13,234 bases of DNA from Chloroflexota bacterium (GTDB lineage: Bacteria > Chloroflexota > Anaerolineae > J102). A program made the translations under genes and the position numbers. Each line of letters starts with the position of its first letter. The stretch's first letter is position 1. Positions 7,066 through 13,234 of the stretch are shown here, in pieces. Location of the stretch: NCBI GenBank assembly GCA_003353825.1, contig PIVW01000115.1, forward strand, positions 1-13,234, in the 5' to 3' direction. Under the pieces are notes generated by a model. It had not been told where the DNA came from. It saw only the letters and a list, made by a program, of their open reading frames with translations, and made no database searches.

Positions 7066-7785
7066 ATGAGTGATTCTCTAATCGAGATCAAAGGGTTACG
7101 AAAATCTTTTGGCCGTCATCGCGTCTTACGTGGTGTTGATTTATCGATTGACACCGGTTTTTCTGTCGTGCTATTGGGTCCCAACGGCGCCGGAAAAACC
7201 ACACTATTGCGCATTCTTTCTACGCTCTCACGCCCGACCAGCGGCCAAGTAACGGTTGCGGGCGTCGACGTTACATCCAATCCAGAGGGGATTCGCCAGT
7301 ATTTGGGTTTGGTCAGCCATGCTCCACTCCTCTATGATGATCTGACAGCAGCCGAAAATCTTGAATTCTATGCACGTCTTTATGGCATGGAACAGGCAGA
7401 TGCACGCATCGACGAACTGCTGCATCGCGTCGGCCTCTATAATCGCCGTAAAGATACCGTTCGTACCTATTCTCGGGGCATGGTCCAGCGCATGGCCATC
7501 GCCCGGGCCCTGCTGCACAATCCCCCCATCCTCCTCCTCGACGAACCCGATACGGGATTGGACCCCCAGGCGGCCGAGATGATGACCGACTTGCTGAAGG
7601 AGATCGGTGGTAGCGAACGCACCCTGTTGATGACCACCCATCACCTGGAACGGGGTCTGGACCTGGCCGACCGTGTGGTCATTCTCAATGGCGGTACTCT
7701 GGTTTACGATGCCACCGCCTCAGAGCTTTCGTATGCAGATCTGAGACCCCTATACGATCAATATGTGGGGACGGTAGCGACATGA
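7066..7785 (+). CDS. ccmA: Haem exporter ABC ATP-binding subunit CcmA
   Basis: CcmA is the cytoplasmic ATPase that works with CcmB and C to release holo-CcmE from CcmC in System I. This 239-residue protein has Walker A GPNGAGKTT (38-46), an atypical signature YSRGM (135-139, in place of LSGGQ, as is normal in CcmA), Walker B ILLLDE (155-160), a D-loop GLD and the H-loop in TTHH (190-193). The Q-loop position reads VSHAPLLYDDLTAAENL, a form common in CcmA. It starts one nt after the cytochrome stop and overlaps ccmB by ATGA. A general ABC exporter ATPase is the alternative, but the ccmB and ccmC neighbours settle it. Confidence 0.93.
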   Translation: MSDSLIEIKGLRKSFGRHRVLRGVDLSIDTGFSVVLLGPNGAGKTTLLRILSTLSRPTSGQVTVAGVDVTSNPEGIRQYLGLVSHAPLLYDDLTAAENLEFYARLYGMEQADARIDELLHRVGLYNRRKDTVRTYSRGMVQRMAIARALLHNPPILLLDEPDTGLDPQAAEMMTDLLKEIGGSERTLLMTTHHLERGLDLADRVVILNGGTLVYDATASELSYADLRPLYDQYVGTVAT

Positions 7786-8456
7786 AACGCTATTTCCAGG
7801 TGATCTGGGCCGTTCTGTGGAAAGATCTTCGCATCGAGTTCCGCACAAAGGATGTATTTACCAGCATGGCGGTTTTTGCCGTACTGGCTTTGTTGATCTT
7901 CAACTTCGCTTTTGAGTTGCGGATACCGAACAAGAGCATCATTGTTCCCGGTGTATTGTGGGTAACCATCGCCTTCGCGGCCATTCTAGGTTTGGGCAGA
8001 GCCTTTATCAGCGAGAAGGACAAAGGCAGTCTTGCCGGTTTGATGTTGGCGCCCGTCGACCGCAGCGCCATCTATTTTGGCAAAATGATAGCCAGCTTGG
8101 TATTCATCCTGGTGGTCGAGGCGTTTTTACTACTGTTGATCACAGTATTTTTTAATGTTCCTCTCATCAGTTTACCCTTGTTGCTGATACTACTCCTCGG
8201 TACAATCGGTATTACGGCTGTCGGTACTTTGTTCTCTGCTTTGGCAGTTAATACGCGGGCACGGGAAGTGCTGCTGCCGGTCTTGCTGCTGCCGGTCTTG
8301 CTACCGCTGCTGATCGCCTGTATCCGCACGACTATCGGCCTGCTCGAAGGTGATTCGTTGGCCGACCACCTCAATTGGATACAGTTGTTGGTATTTTTTG
8401 ATCTGCTCTTCCTGGTAGCAGCTTTTCTCACGTTTGATTATGTCGTTGAGGAATAA
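7782..8456 (+). CDS. ccmB: Haem exporter membrane subunit CcmB
   Basis: CcmB is the membrane partner of CcmA in System I cytochrome c maturation. This 224-residue protein is the usual length and has six predicted membrane helices. It opens with the characteristic VLWKDLRIEFRTKD (coupling region). ISEKDKGSLAGLMLAPVDRSAIYFGK is the conserved first cytoplasmic loop, and NTRAREVLLPVLLLPVLLPLLIA is the typical fifth-helix region. The gene overlaps ccmA by four nt, so the two are translationally coupled in 1:1 fashion. A 62-nt gap to ccmC holds no clear site. Confidence 0.93.
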   Translation: MKRYFQVIWAVLWKDLRIEFRTKDVFTSMAVFAVLALLIFNFAFELRIPNKSIIVPGVLWVTIAFAAILGLGRAFISEKDKGSLAGLMLAPVDRSAIYFGKMIASLVFILVVEAFLLLLITVFFNVPLISLPLLLILLLGTIGITAVGTLFSALAVNTRAREVLLPVLLLPVLLPLLIACIRTTIGLLEGDSLADHLNWIQLLVFFDLLFLVAAFLTFDYVVEE

Positions 8457-8518
8457 CGCAGCCAGTTATATTAATTTCCTGCCTTCATCGCTCTAATGTC
8501 ACTCACCCCAAAAATACT

Positions 8519-9268
8519 ATGGAAGCTACGCAAGTAACGCCTCAACCATCTGCGCCGGAGCAGAGTCAATTGGCGACAGGCCCCTCAAGTGGGACGATGC
8601 TTGTGCTAAATATCTTAGCGCTGGTGGCGATGCTGGTCGCCGCCTACATGGCCCTGATCCAGGCGCCTCCGGCAACCAATATCGCCCCTGAAATCGCACC
8701 AGCTCAGCGTATCATCTATTTCCATGTGCCTTCTGCCTGGATCAGCATGGTTGCATTTGGTGTCACCTTTTTTGCTAGCATCCTCTATCTATGGAGAAGC
8801 AATGTGAAATGGGACATCTGGGCCCGCTCCTCCGCTGAGATAGGCATTGTATTCACGGTTGCTGCTATTATTAGCGGCTCGATCTGGGCCAAGCCCGCTT
8901 GGAACACCTGGTGGACCTGGGATCCTCGACTGACAACTTATACCATTGTGCTCCTGCTCTTTATCGCCTATTTCATGTTGCGAGGCGCCATTGATGAGCC
9001 GAGCCGGCGAGCCCGTATTGCCGCTGTTTACGGGATCTTCGCTTTTCTCAGCGTGCCCCTTACCTTCATGTCTATCCGCTGGTGGAACACCATTCACCCT
9101 GTGATCCTGGACCCTAGCGCTGATTTTGGCCTCGGCCCGGGGATGACGACGGCCTTTGTGTTTGGCAACATCGCCTTCACCATCCTCTACATCGACCTGC
9201 TGGCTAACCGCATCAAGATAGACTGGGCCAGTGAACGCGTCGAAGCACTACGCGAACGCCTTCTCTGA
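8519..9268 (+). CDS. ccmC: Haem-handling membrane protein CcmC
   Basis: CcmC presents haem to CcmE at the outer face of the membrane. This 249-residue protein has six membrane helices. The tryptophan-rich haem-binding loop is SIWAKPAWNTWWTWDPRLTT (121-140), with W131, W132, W134 and D135 of the WWxWD core. The two axial histidines are expected to be H69 (IIYFHVPSAW) and H193 (RWWNTIHP). Both are present, so the protein should be functional. The N-terminus (residues 1-27) is longer and more polar than in E. coli CcmC. No Shine-Dalgarno is visible before ATG 8519. The C-terminus ends at a short heptad-repeat spacer before ccmD. Confidence 0.94.
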   Translation: MEATQVTPQPSAPEQSQLATGPSSGTMLVLNILALVAMLVAAYMALIQAPPATNIAPEIAPAQRIIYFHVPSAWISMVAFGVTFFASILYLWRSNVKWDIWARSSAEIGIVFTVAAIISGSIWAKPAWNTWWTWDPRLTTYTIVLLLFIAYFMLRGAIDEPSRRARIAAVYGIFAFLSVPLTFMSIRWWNTIHPVILDPSADFGLGPGMTTAFVFGNIAFTILYIDLLANRIKIDWASERVEALRERLL

Positions 9269-9272
9269 TTTT

Positions 9273-9314
9273 TTCAATCTTCTATTTTTAATCTTTAGTC
9301 TTCTGTCTTCAATC
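9273..9314. repeat. Degenerate heptad array between ccmC and ccmD
   Basis: Six contiguous 7-nt units: TTCAATC, TTCTATT, TTTAATC, TTTAGTC, TTCTGTC, TTCAATC. They are phased variants of the CTTCAAT heptad that is perfect at 13142-13234. They start four nt after the ccmC stop and lie where the start region and ribosome site of ccmD would be expected. Confidence 0.75.
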
Positions 9315-9328
9315 TCTTACCTCACAAT

Positions 9329-9484
9329 CTGCGAGCGTTATCTAGGACTTACTTTGCCGCCGCCTATCTCGCCATTTGGCTCATCATCTTTATTTTTGTC
9401 TTCAGCATGTACCGCCGCCAGTCCAAGATCGATGAAGAATTGGCCACGTTGAAACAGGTTGTCAACGAGCAAGCCCGCCATTAA
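9329..9484 (+). CDS. ccmD: CcmD-like small membrane protein with no standard start codon
   Basis: About 51 residues. CcmD is a single-helix protein that stabilises the CcmC-CcmE complex and helps release holo-CcmE. The frame reads TYFAAAYLAIWLIIFIFVFS (membrane helix), then MYRRQSKIDEELATLKQVV (basic, then coiled-coil-like), as expected for CcmD after ccmC. The frame opens after a TAG at 9296 and holds no ATG, GTG or TTG before the helix. CTG at 9329 is the only near-cognate start and is used here as a placeholder. The first ATG (9407) falls after the helix. An upstream heptad array may have replaced the original start. The gene could use CTG, could be damaged, or could hold a sequence error. 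The identity is fairly sure, the start is not. Confidence 0.55.
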   Translation: MRALSRTYFAAAYLAIWLIIFIFVFSMYRRQSKIDEELATLKQVVNEQARH

Positions 9485-9605
9485 TATTTGCTTAAATTGA
9501 AAGTATCATGCCCTGTGGTTGTAATAATCGTGGCGATTGCTGCATCCAATCGACGTAACGGTTTCGGCCGTCACGAGATATTATTCCATCCTTCAGGAGT
9601 ACCCT

Positions 9606-10655
9606 ATGCCGAACGTTAGCTCCCAAAGAACTTTTCTCCACGCTTTTGCCCTGGTTTTGGGCTTTACAACCGTCTTCACCCTGCTAGGCGCCTCCGTTGG
9701 CCTGCTGGGTGGATATGCCTTGTACGATATTCTCCCAGTCGTCACCAGGCTGGGCGCCATCCTGCTCATTGTTTTCGCCTTGCGGATAGCTCATGTCGAT
9801 ATGAGCTATCTTGGTTGGGGGATCACCGCCCTGGTGTTTGCGGCCATCACCTACTGGTTAGATCGATTTCAATTCGACCAGACGTTACGTATTGTCAACA
9901 GCGTTTTGATCGCTCTGGTGGTACTAGCCGGCGCCCGCTGGGATAATATGGTGCTGTTGGTGTTGGCGTTGGTGATAGGGGCATTGAGTTGGATTACCAC
10001 TATCACCAGTCCCGATTGGCTTAAAGCAGCCGAAACCGCGTTGGTTGTCGCCATTGTCTATTTTGGCAATCGCACCGACTTTTTCGAGCGAGAGCTGCGT
10101 ATGGATATGGGCGGCAAATTCGGTAGCCGTGCCAGCTATTGGCGCAGTTTCCTGGTCGGAACCATATTTGCTGCTGGCTGGACGCCCTGTGTGGGCCCCA
10201 TTCTCGCTGGCATTCTTTTGTTGGCATCCCAGACACGAACGGTGGCGCAAGGGGCGACACTCCTGCTCGCTTACTCAATCGGCCTGGGCGTCCCCTTTTT
10301 GCTGGCAGGGCTGCTATTTTCACGCCTGACCCGATATCTTCCCCAGTTTTACAAGCATATGGGCAAGATCAGTGTCATCAGCGGTACCTTGCTCTTGCTG
10401 ATCGCCTTGTTGATCTTCACCGATAGTCTGGCCCAGTTGGCTCAGTTTGGTACATTCCTTAACATCGAAGAAGGCTTGACTACAGGCTCGAGTGGGCAGA
10501 TATCGTTGACGATCGCCTTTGCTGCCGGCCTGATCTCTTTCCTCTCTCCCTGTGTCCTACCTCTGGTTCCCGCCTATCTGGGATACCTCAGTGGCGCTGC
10601 CCTTGGAGGAGCAGGTGGCGCCGCGTCGGCAAGCAGCCAGCCTGCCACCGCCTAA
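9606..10655 (+). CDS. ccdA: Circularly permuted CcdA/DsbD-type thiol-disulfide transporter
   Basis: CcdA passes electrons from cytoplasmic thioredoxin across the membrane to extracytoplasmic thioredoxin-like proteins, through one cysteine in helix 1 and one in helix 4. This 349-residue protein starts directly with the normal second helix (QRTFLHAFALVLGF), then the third helix (VTRLGAILLIVFALRI). About four extra helices follow (residues 67-155). Then come the cytoplasmic loop (ERELRMDMGG), helix 4 with GWTPC (C195), helices 5 and 6, and finally, at residues 300-335, the normal first helix AFAAGLISFLSPCVLPLVPA (C316). Both redox cysteines are therefore kept, but in reversed order. AGGAG lies six nt before ATG 9606, and an in-frame TTG at 9537 is less likely. 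It follows ccmD, and a MITE sits just after the stop. The family is certain; function of the permuted form is inferred. Confidence 0.88.
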   Translation: MPNVSSQRTFLHAFALVLGFTTVFTLLGASVGLLGGYALYDILPVVTRLGAILLIVFALRIAHVDMSYLGWGITALVFAAITYWLDRFQFDQTLRIVNSVLIALVVLAGARWDNMVLLVLALVIGALSWITTITSPDWLKAAETALVVAIVYFGNRTDFFERELRMDMGGKFGSRASYWRSFLVGTIFAAGWTPCVGPILAGILLLASQTRTVAQGATLLLAYSIGLGVPFLLAGLLFSRLTRYLPQFYKHMGKISVISGTLLLLIALLIFTDSLAQLAQFGTFLNIEEGLTTGSSGQISLTIAFAAGLISFLSPCVLPLVPAYLGYLSGAALGGAGGAASASSQPATA

Positions 10656-10667
10656 CGAACTGTGCTT

Positions 10668-10847
10668 AAAAGATATGGGTGTGTCCTAAATGAGATGGAG
10701 ACATAGTGTGTCGCCAGGATTCGACCTAGATTCGTCAACGTAACTCTCCGTTTCGGAAGATCAGAAGGCCTGAACCGGCCTCCAAACATGTTAGTATGGT
10801 CGGGTAAGATTGCCCTCTAACTCAAAAAGGACACACCCAAAAGATAT
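10668..10847. repeat. 9-bp target-site duplication flanking the MITE
   Basis: AAAAGATAT occurs at 10668-10676 and again at 10839-10847, directly abutting both ends of the 162-bp element. This is the expected footprint of transposition. Removing the element and one copy restores a continuous spacer between ccdA and the TlpA gene. Confidence 0.9.
10677..10838. mobile_element. Miniature inverted-repeat element (MITE), 162 bp
   Basis: The element starts with GGGTGTGTCC and ends with GGACACACCC, a perfect 10-bp terminal inverted repeat. The match extends imperfectly to 24 nt (19 of 24; 10677-10700 against 10815-10838). It is too short for a transposase and has no open frame of interest, so it would need a transposase in trans. 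The 9-bp target duplication fits several DDE-type IS families; I do not assign one. It lies 21 nt after the ccdA stop and fills much of the 314-nt gap 10656-10969. The rest of that gap (10848-10969) shows no clear promoter. Confidence 0.88.
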
Positions 10848-10969
10848 ACCCGCATTTCGGTGCCATCCGTTCTGTGCAAGATGTTGGAGAGCGTCATCTC
10901 CGCACATAACTACCAGTTCTCATTTACACATCACACAGGACGCCTGAAACAAATCAACCGAAGTGCTCC

Positions 10970-11605
10970 ATGACAGAATCCACACTCACACAAACAGTTT
11001 TAAAGCAACATAACCAGCGTCGCCAGGCACTTTTCGTGTTGATCTTAGGCCTTCTCATTGCCGTAGTCGCCATCTTCATCGCCATACGCGATAGAACTGA
11101 GGTCGGAGAAGCACCGGCAGGTCTTGTTCAGGAACATGGTGTTTTTCCCGTAACGAGCCTCTTCGGTATCGACAACAGTGCTGCTCAACCTGATGCCGGG
11201 CACACGGCCCCTAATTTCGCCTTTCATCTGCCTGACGGTACAACGGCAACCCTGGCAGATTACAAGGGCCAACCCGTTATGATTAATTTCTGGGCGACTT
11301 GGTGCGGTCCCTGTCGCCTTGAGATGCCTGATCTAGTGCGTACCTACGAAACCCACAAGGACGACGGTCTGGTTATTCTTGAAATCAACAGTGCTGAGGC
11401 ACATGAGCCAGTGTCCGAGTTTGTCAAAGAGTTCGGTATGACCATGCCCGTTTTGATTGATGCTCGCCGTGAAGTGATGTCCGAATACAAGACGCAATCC
11501 TTACCCTCCACCTTTTTTATCGATCGCGAGGGAAATGTGCAGGTACGCTGGATTGGTTTCCTAATATCAGATGTCCTCGAGGCTCAGCTCGACAAGATCC
11601 TATGA
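10970..11605 (+). CDS. Membrane-anchored TlpA/ResA-type thioredoxin
   Basis: A 211-residue protein with a cytoplasmic N-terminus, one membrane helix (about 20-39, LFVLILGLLIAVVAIFIAI) and an extracytoplasmic thioredoxin-fold domain. The active site is W111-C-G-P-C115 in INFWATWCGPCRLEMP, and the cis-proline is P179 in SLPSTFFID. APNFAFHLPDGTTATLADYKG is the conserved lead-in of the AhpC-TSA/ResA group. Such proteins keep the CxxCH cysteines of apocytochromes reduced, taking electrons from CcdA, which is encoded just upstream. It is therefore a good candidate for the missing CcmG. It overlaps the next gene by ATGA. The Shine-Dalgarno is poor. Confidence 0.9.
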   Translation: MTESTLTQTVLKQHNQRRQALFVLILGLLIAVVAIFIAIRDRTEVGEAPAGLVQEHGVFPVTSLFGIDNSAAQPDAGHTAPNFAFHLPDGTTATLADYKGQPVMINFWATWCGPCRLEMPDLVRTYETHKDDGLVILEINSAEAHEPVSEFVKEFGMTMPVLIDARREVMSEYKTQSLPSTFFIDREGNVQVRWIGFLISDVLEAQLDKIL

Positions 11606-11844
11606 AGCCCAACATTACCCTCTATACCAAGAGCAATTGTCCACTCTGTGAGGAGGCGAAACATGAACTCGCTGCATTAGCCGGCGAGTTTGATTTTGTG
11701 TTGGAGGAAGTGGATATCACCACAGACCCGCTGCTCTATGAACGATTTTGCTACATGATACCTGTGGTGGATATAGATCAGGGGCCAGCACTGTACGGCG
11801 CCATCACGGCGGAGGCTGTGCTCAAAGTCTTGGCACAACGGTAA
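11602..11844 (+). CDS. Glutaredoxin-like protein (DUF836 type)
   Basis: An 80-residue cytoplasmic thioredoxin-fold protein. The redox motif is C13-P-L-C16 in TLYTKSNCPLCEEAK. EEVDITTDP forms the second strand, and P54 in MIPVVDID is the cis-proline that faces the active site. This matches the small glutaredoxin-like DUF836 family, whose physiological partners are mostly unknown. Its ATG overlaps the TGA of the TlpA-like gene and its stop is two nt before the DUF2085 gene. The three are thus tightly linked. It may shuttle thiol electrons on the cytoplasmic side, but that is inferred from the neighbours only. Confidence 0.88.
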   Translation: MKPNITLYTKSNCPLCEEAKHELAALAGEFDFVLEEVDITTDPLLYERFCYMIPVVDIDQGPALYGAITAEAVLKVLAQR

Positions 11845-11846
11845 GA

Positions 11847-12521
11847 ATGACTGAGGAATCGCCGGATCCAAAAACACCACCAGTCCAGCCAACCGCTCTG
11901 GATCGTTTTGCAGATAGGATTGATGCGACAGCAAGCTGGATCAGTCGGCACTGGTTGCTGTTGGCCAATATCATGTTCTTGACCTATGTGGGCGTACCCA
12001 TGCTGGCGCCTGCATTGATGGAAGCGGGTGCGACTACGCCCGCCCGCGTAATCTACACCCTCTACATCCCCTTCTGCCACCAACTGCCCGAGCGTTCCTA
12101 TTTTCTATTTGGCGAACAGGCTGTCTATTCTGTGGACGATTTGCGCGCTGGTGGTGTTGAAGTGAGTGATAACCTCTTTGTGCGGCGAAGCTATATCGGT
12201 GACCACGACCACGGTTACAAAACAGCACTCTGCCAGCGAGATCTTGCTATCTATGGCAGCATGTTCTTGATGGGACTATTGTTTGCGCTGGTGCGCGGCA
12301 TACTACCCAGAATCAACTGGAAGTGGTATCTTCTCTTTCTGCTCCCCATGGCGCTGGACGGATTCACGCAGTTGTTTGGATTTCGTACCAGCAACTGGCA
12401 GTTACGGACGCTGACGGGAGTGATCTTCGGTGTAGGTACGATCTGGTTTGCCTATCCCTACGTTGCCGAAGCCCTTGATGAAACCAGGGCAAACCTGTCG
12501 CGACAAGCAGCGGATGGTTAA
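11847..12521 (+). CDS. DUF2085 membrane protein
   Basis: A 224-residue protein of unknown function with about four membrane helices. Family hallmarks are IPFCHQLPERSYFLFG (C77, H78, Q79), ALCQRDLAIYGS (C129, R131) and MALDGFTQLFGFRTSNWQLRTLTG (D171, G172, Q175, S182, N183, R187). The invariant CHQ, Cys-x-Arg and DG-x-x-Q residues suggest a redox or metal-binding site, but no activity is established. The start at 11847, two nt after the glutaredoxin stop, is chosen over an in-frame start at 11748, because the longer form would run through the glutaredoxin gene. It is the last gene of the thiol-redox operon. The family is clear, and the role is unknown. Confidence 0.87.
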   Translation: MTEESPDPKTPPVQPTALDRFADRIDATASWISRHWLLLANIMFLTYVGVPMLAPALMEAGATTPARVIYTLYIPFCHQLPERSYFLFGEQAVYSVDDLRAGGVEVSDNLFVRRSYIGDHDHGYKTALCQRDLAIYGSMFLMGLLFALVRGILPRINWKWYLLFLLPMALDGFTQLFGFRTSNWQLRTLTGVIFGVGTIWFAYPYVAEALDETRANLSRQAADG

Positions 12522-12682
12522 TGGTAAGATGATCCCTGCACCAGCCAGCGGCTACCCGTAGTGCTTTGTCTTATTACCAGATTTGCCGAAACCGACATCT
12601 ATCGACTACACTTCCCTGTTGTCTCAAGCATTTTCTCTACCCGACCGGGTGCTTTGCTCGGCGGGTGTTTATTTGTACAGCC

Positions 12683-12687
12683 GGAGG
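12683..12687 (+). promoter_or_regulatory. Shine-Dalgarno of rpsT that fixes a TTG start
   Basis: GGAGG lies seven nt before TTG 12695, the strongest ribosome site in the window. No in-frame ATG lies near the expected N-terminus, so this site decides the start. The preceding spacer (12522-12682) has no promoter I would defend. Confidence 0.8.
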
Positions 12688-12694
12688 ATTAAGG

Positions 12695-12961
12695 TTGGCT
12701 ACACACAGTTCTGCAATCAAACGTCATCGTCAAAGTATTAAGAGGCGCGCTCGCAACCGTGAAGTCCAAGGTGGTTTGCGTGCTGCCATCAAGCGCACCC
12801 GCGTCTACGCTGCCGAAGGCGATGTAGATAACGCCCGTGAATGGCTGGGCATCTCCATAAGCCGTCTGGATCGCGCCGCCAAGAAAGGTGTCATTCACAA
12901 GAATAACGCGGCACGTCGTAAGTCTCGACTGGTGAAGTTAGTGAACCAGGTCGAAGCCTAA
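12695..12961 (+). CDS. rpsT: 30S ribosomal protein S20
   Basis: S20 binds 16S rRNA early in 30S assembly. This protein is 88 residues, the standard length. It opens with (M)ATHSSAIKRHRQSIKRRARN, matching the usual A-N-x-x-S-A-x-K-R lead. It continues as three helices rich in Lys and Arg (LRAAIKRTR, AREWLGISISRLDRAAKKGVIHKNNAARRKSRL). The histidine in ATHSSA where asparagine is common is a minor variant. Translation starts at TTG, supported by GGAGG seven nt upstream. The gene stands alone with a terminator 50 nt downstream. Confidence 0.95.
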   Translation: MATHSSAIKRHRQSIKRRARNREVQGGLRAAIKRTRVYAAEGDVDNAREWLGISISRLDRAAKKGVIHKNNAARRKSRLVKLVNQVEA

Positions 12962-13011
12962 CTTAGCGGCAGTGTCAGCGACTTAGCGTCGCCCTCTTAT
13001 ATTGAATCCGT

Positions 13012-13036
13012 AAGCCGGGGTTAATCCCCGGCTTTT
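13012..13036 (+). terminator. Rho-independent terminator after rpsT
   Basis: AAGCCGGGG (13012-13020) pairs perfectly with CCCCGGCTT (13026-13034) across a 5-nt loop (TTAAT), giving a 9-bp GC-rich stem that runs into four T residues (13033-13036). The T tract is short but the stem is strong. Confidence 0.85.
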
Positions 13037-13108
13037 GCGCGTCTCACAATAGTCGGTAAGGTCCAGAATCAGCGTCCCACATCTTTACAAATTGATGTTC
13101 TGAGGACC

Positions 13109-13234
13109 GAAGATTAAAGATTGAAGATTAAGGACGATCGTCTTCAATCTTCAATCTTCAATCTTCAATCTTCAATCTTCAATCTTCAATCTTCAATCTT
13201 CAATCTTCAATCTTCAATCTTCAATCTTCAATCT
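13109..13234. repeat. CTTCAAT heptad tandem array with inverted left arm
   Basis: Thirteen perfect copies of CTTCAAT run from 13142 to 13232 and continue to the window edge. Immediately left is GACGATCGTC (13133-13142), a perfect palindrome. Left of that are GAAGATT, AAAGATT and GAAGATT (13109-13129), reverse-complement heptads that could pair with the array as a hairpin or cruciform. It is non-coding. The full extent lies beyond the window. It is a likely site of copy-number variation. Confidence 0.9.

Noticed and set aside
7228..7644. 138-residue open frame antisense to ccmA
   Set aside because: The ccmA frame has all ABC motifs. The antisense frame shows none and has biased His/Gln composition typical of shadows.
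8271..8300. Perfect 15-bp tandem duplication (LLPVL twice) in ccmB
   Set aside because: Aligned by eye with the family motif REVLLPxLLxPxxxPxLIA, the segment is of normal length, so it is repeated codon choice in a normal helix, not an insertion.
9231..9452. Open frame starting at GTG 9231 across the ccmC-ccmD junction
   Set aside because: It runs through the heptad array in a different frame from the CcmD-like helix, and its hydrophobic run comes from the repeat.
9537..9605. Longer CcdA start at TTG 9537
   Set aside because: No ribosome site is seen, while AGGAG lies six nt before ATG 9606. The extra residues do not supply the missing first helix.
10656..10969. MITE insertion splitting a larger ccdA gene
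   Set aside because: The ccdA stop at 10653-10655 precedes the element, and the sequence after the right target copy does not encode CcdA helices.
13142..13234. CRISPR array
   Set aside because: Units are 7 nt and contiguous with no spacers. This is a microsatellite-like array.

Overview
The window looks like a chromosomal segment from a Chloroflexota-type bacterium (Anaerolineae or Caldilineae-like). This is an inference, with moderate confidence. It rests on the gene content (a two-haem membrane cytochrome between ccmE and ccmA, DUF2085 and DUF2007 proteins), many extended -10 promoters, weak Shine-Dalgarno use, and intergenic spacers made of 7-nt-period repeats. No marker here fixes the taxon.

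Layout. 1-405 is a non-coding spacer with a heptad-repeat hairpin and a probable dispersed intergenic repeat. 406-3808 (minus strand) is a three-gene operon: a secreted SGNH hydrolase with a frameshifted C-terminal fibronectin-III tail, a SAM-dependent methyltransferase, and a hotdog thioesterase that overlaps the methyltransferase by ATGA. 3809-4133 is a divergent promoter region. 4134-4508 is a small DUF2007 protein, apparently leaderless. 4681-9484 is the cytochrome c maturation (Ccm, System I) cluster: ccmE of the CxxxY type, a large membrane-anchored dihaem cytochrome, ccmA, ccmB, ccmC and a ccmD with no standard start codon. 9606-11844 is the thiol-redox branch: a CcdA-like protein with circularly permuted transmembrane order, a 162-bp MITE with a 9-bp target duplication, a TlpA/ResA thioredoxin and a glutaredoxin-like protein. 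A DUF2085 membrane protein follows 2 nt later. 12695-12961 is ribosomal protein S20 (rpsT) with a TTG start, followed by a terminator and a CTTCAAT heptad array that runs off the window edge.

How it works together. CcmABCD and CcmE should load haem onto CcmE and deliver it to apocytochromes. CcdA should carry electrons from cytoplasmic thioredoxin across the membrane to the TlpA-like WCGPC domain, which would keep CxxCH cysteines reduced. The dihaem cytochrome at the centre of the operon is the obvious local client. No ccmF or ccmH is present, so haem ligation must be encoded elsewhere or done differently. The CxxxY CcmE matches the described variant (System I*) that usually lacks CcmH.

The most unusual item is the CcdA homologue. 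Its first transmembrane module, with the SPC-V-LP cysteine motif, lies at the C-terminus instead of the N-terminus, and about four extra transmembrane helices are inserted in the middle. The topology still works on paper.
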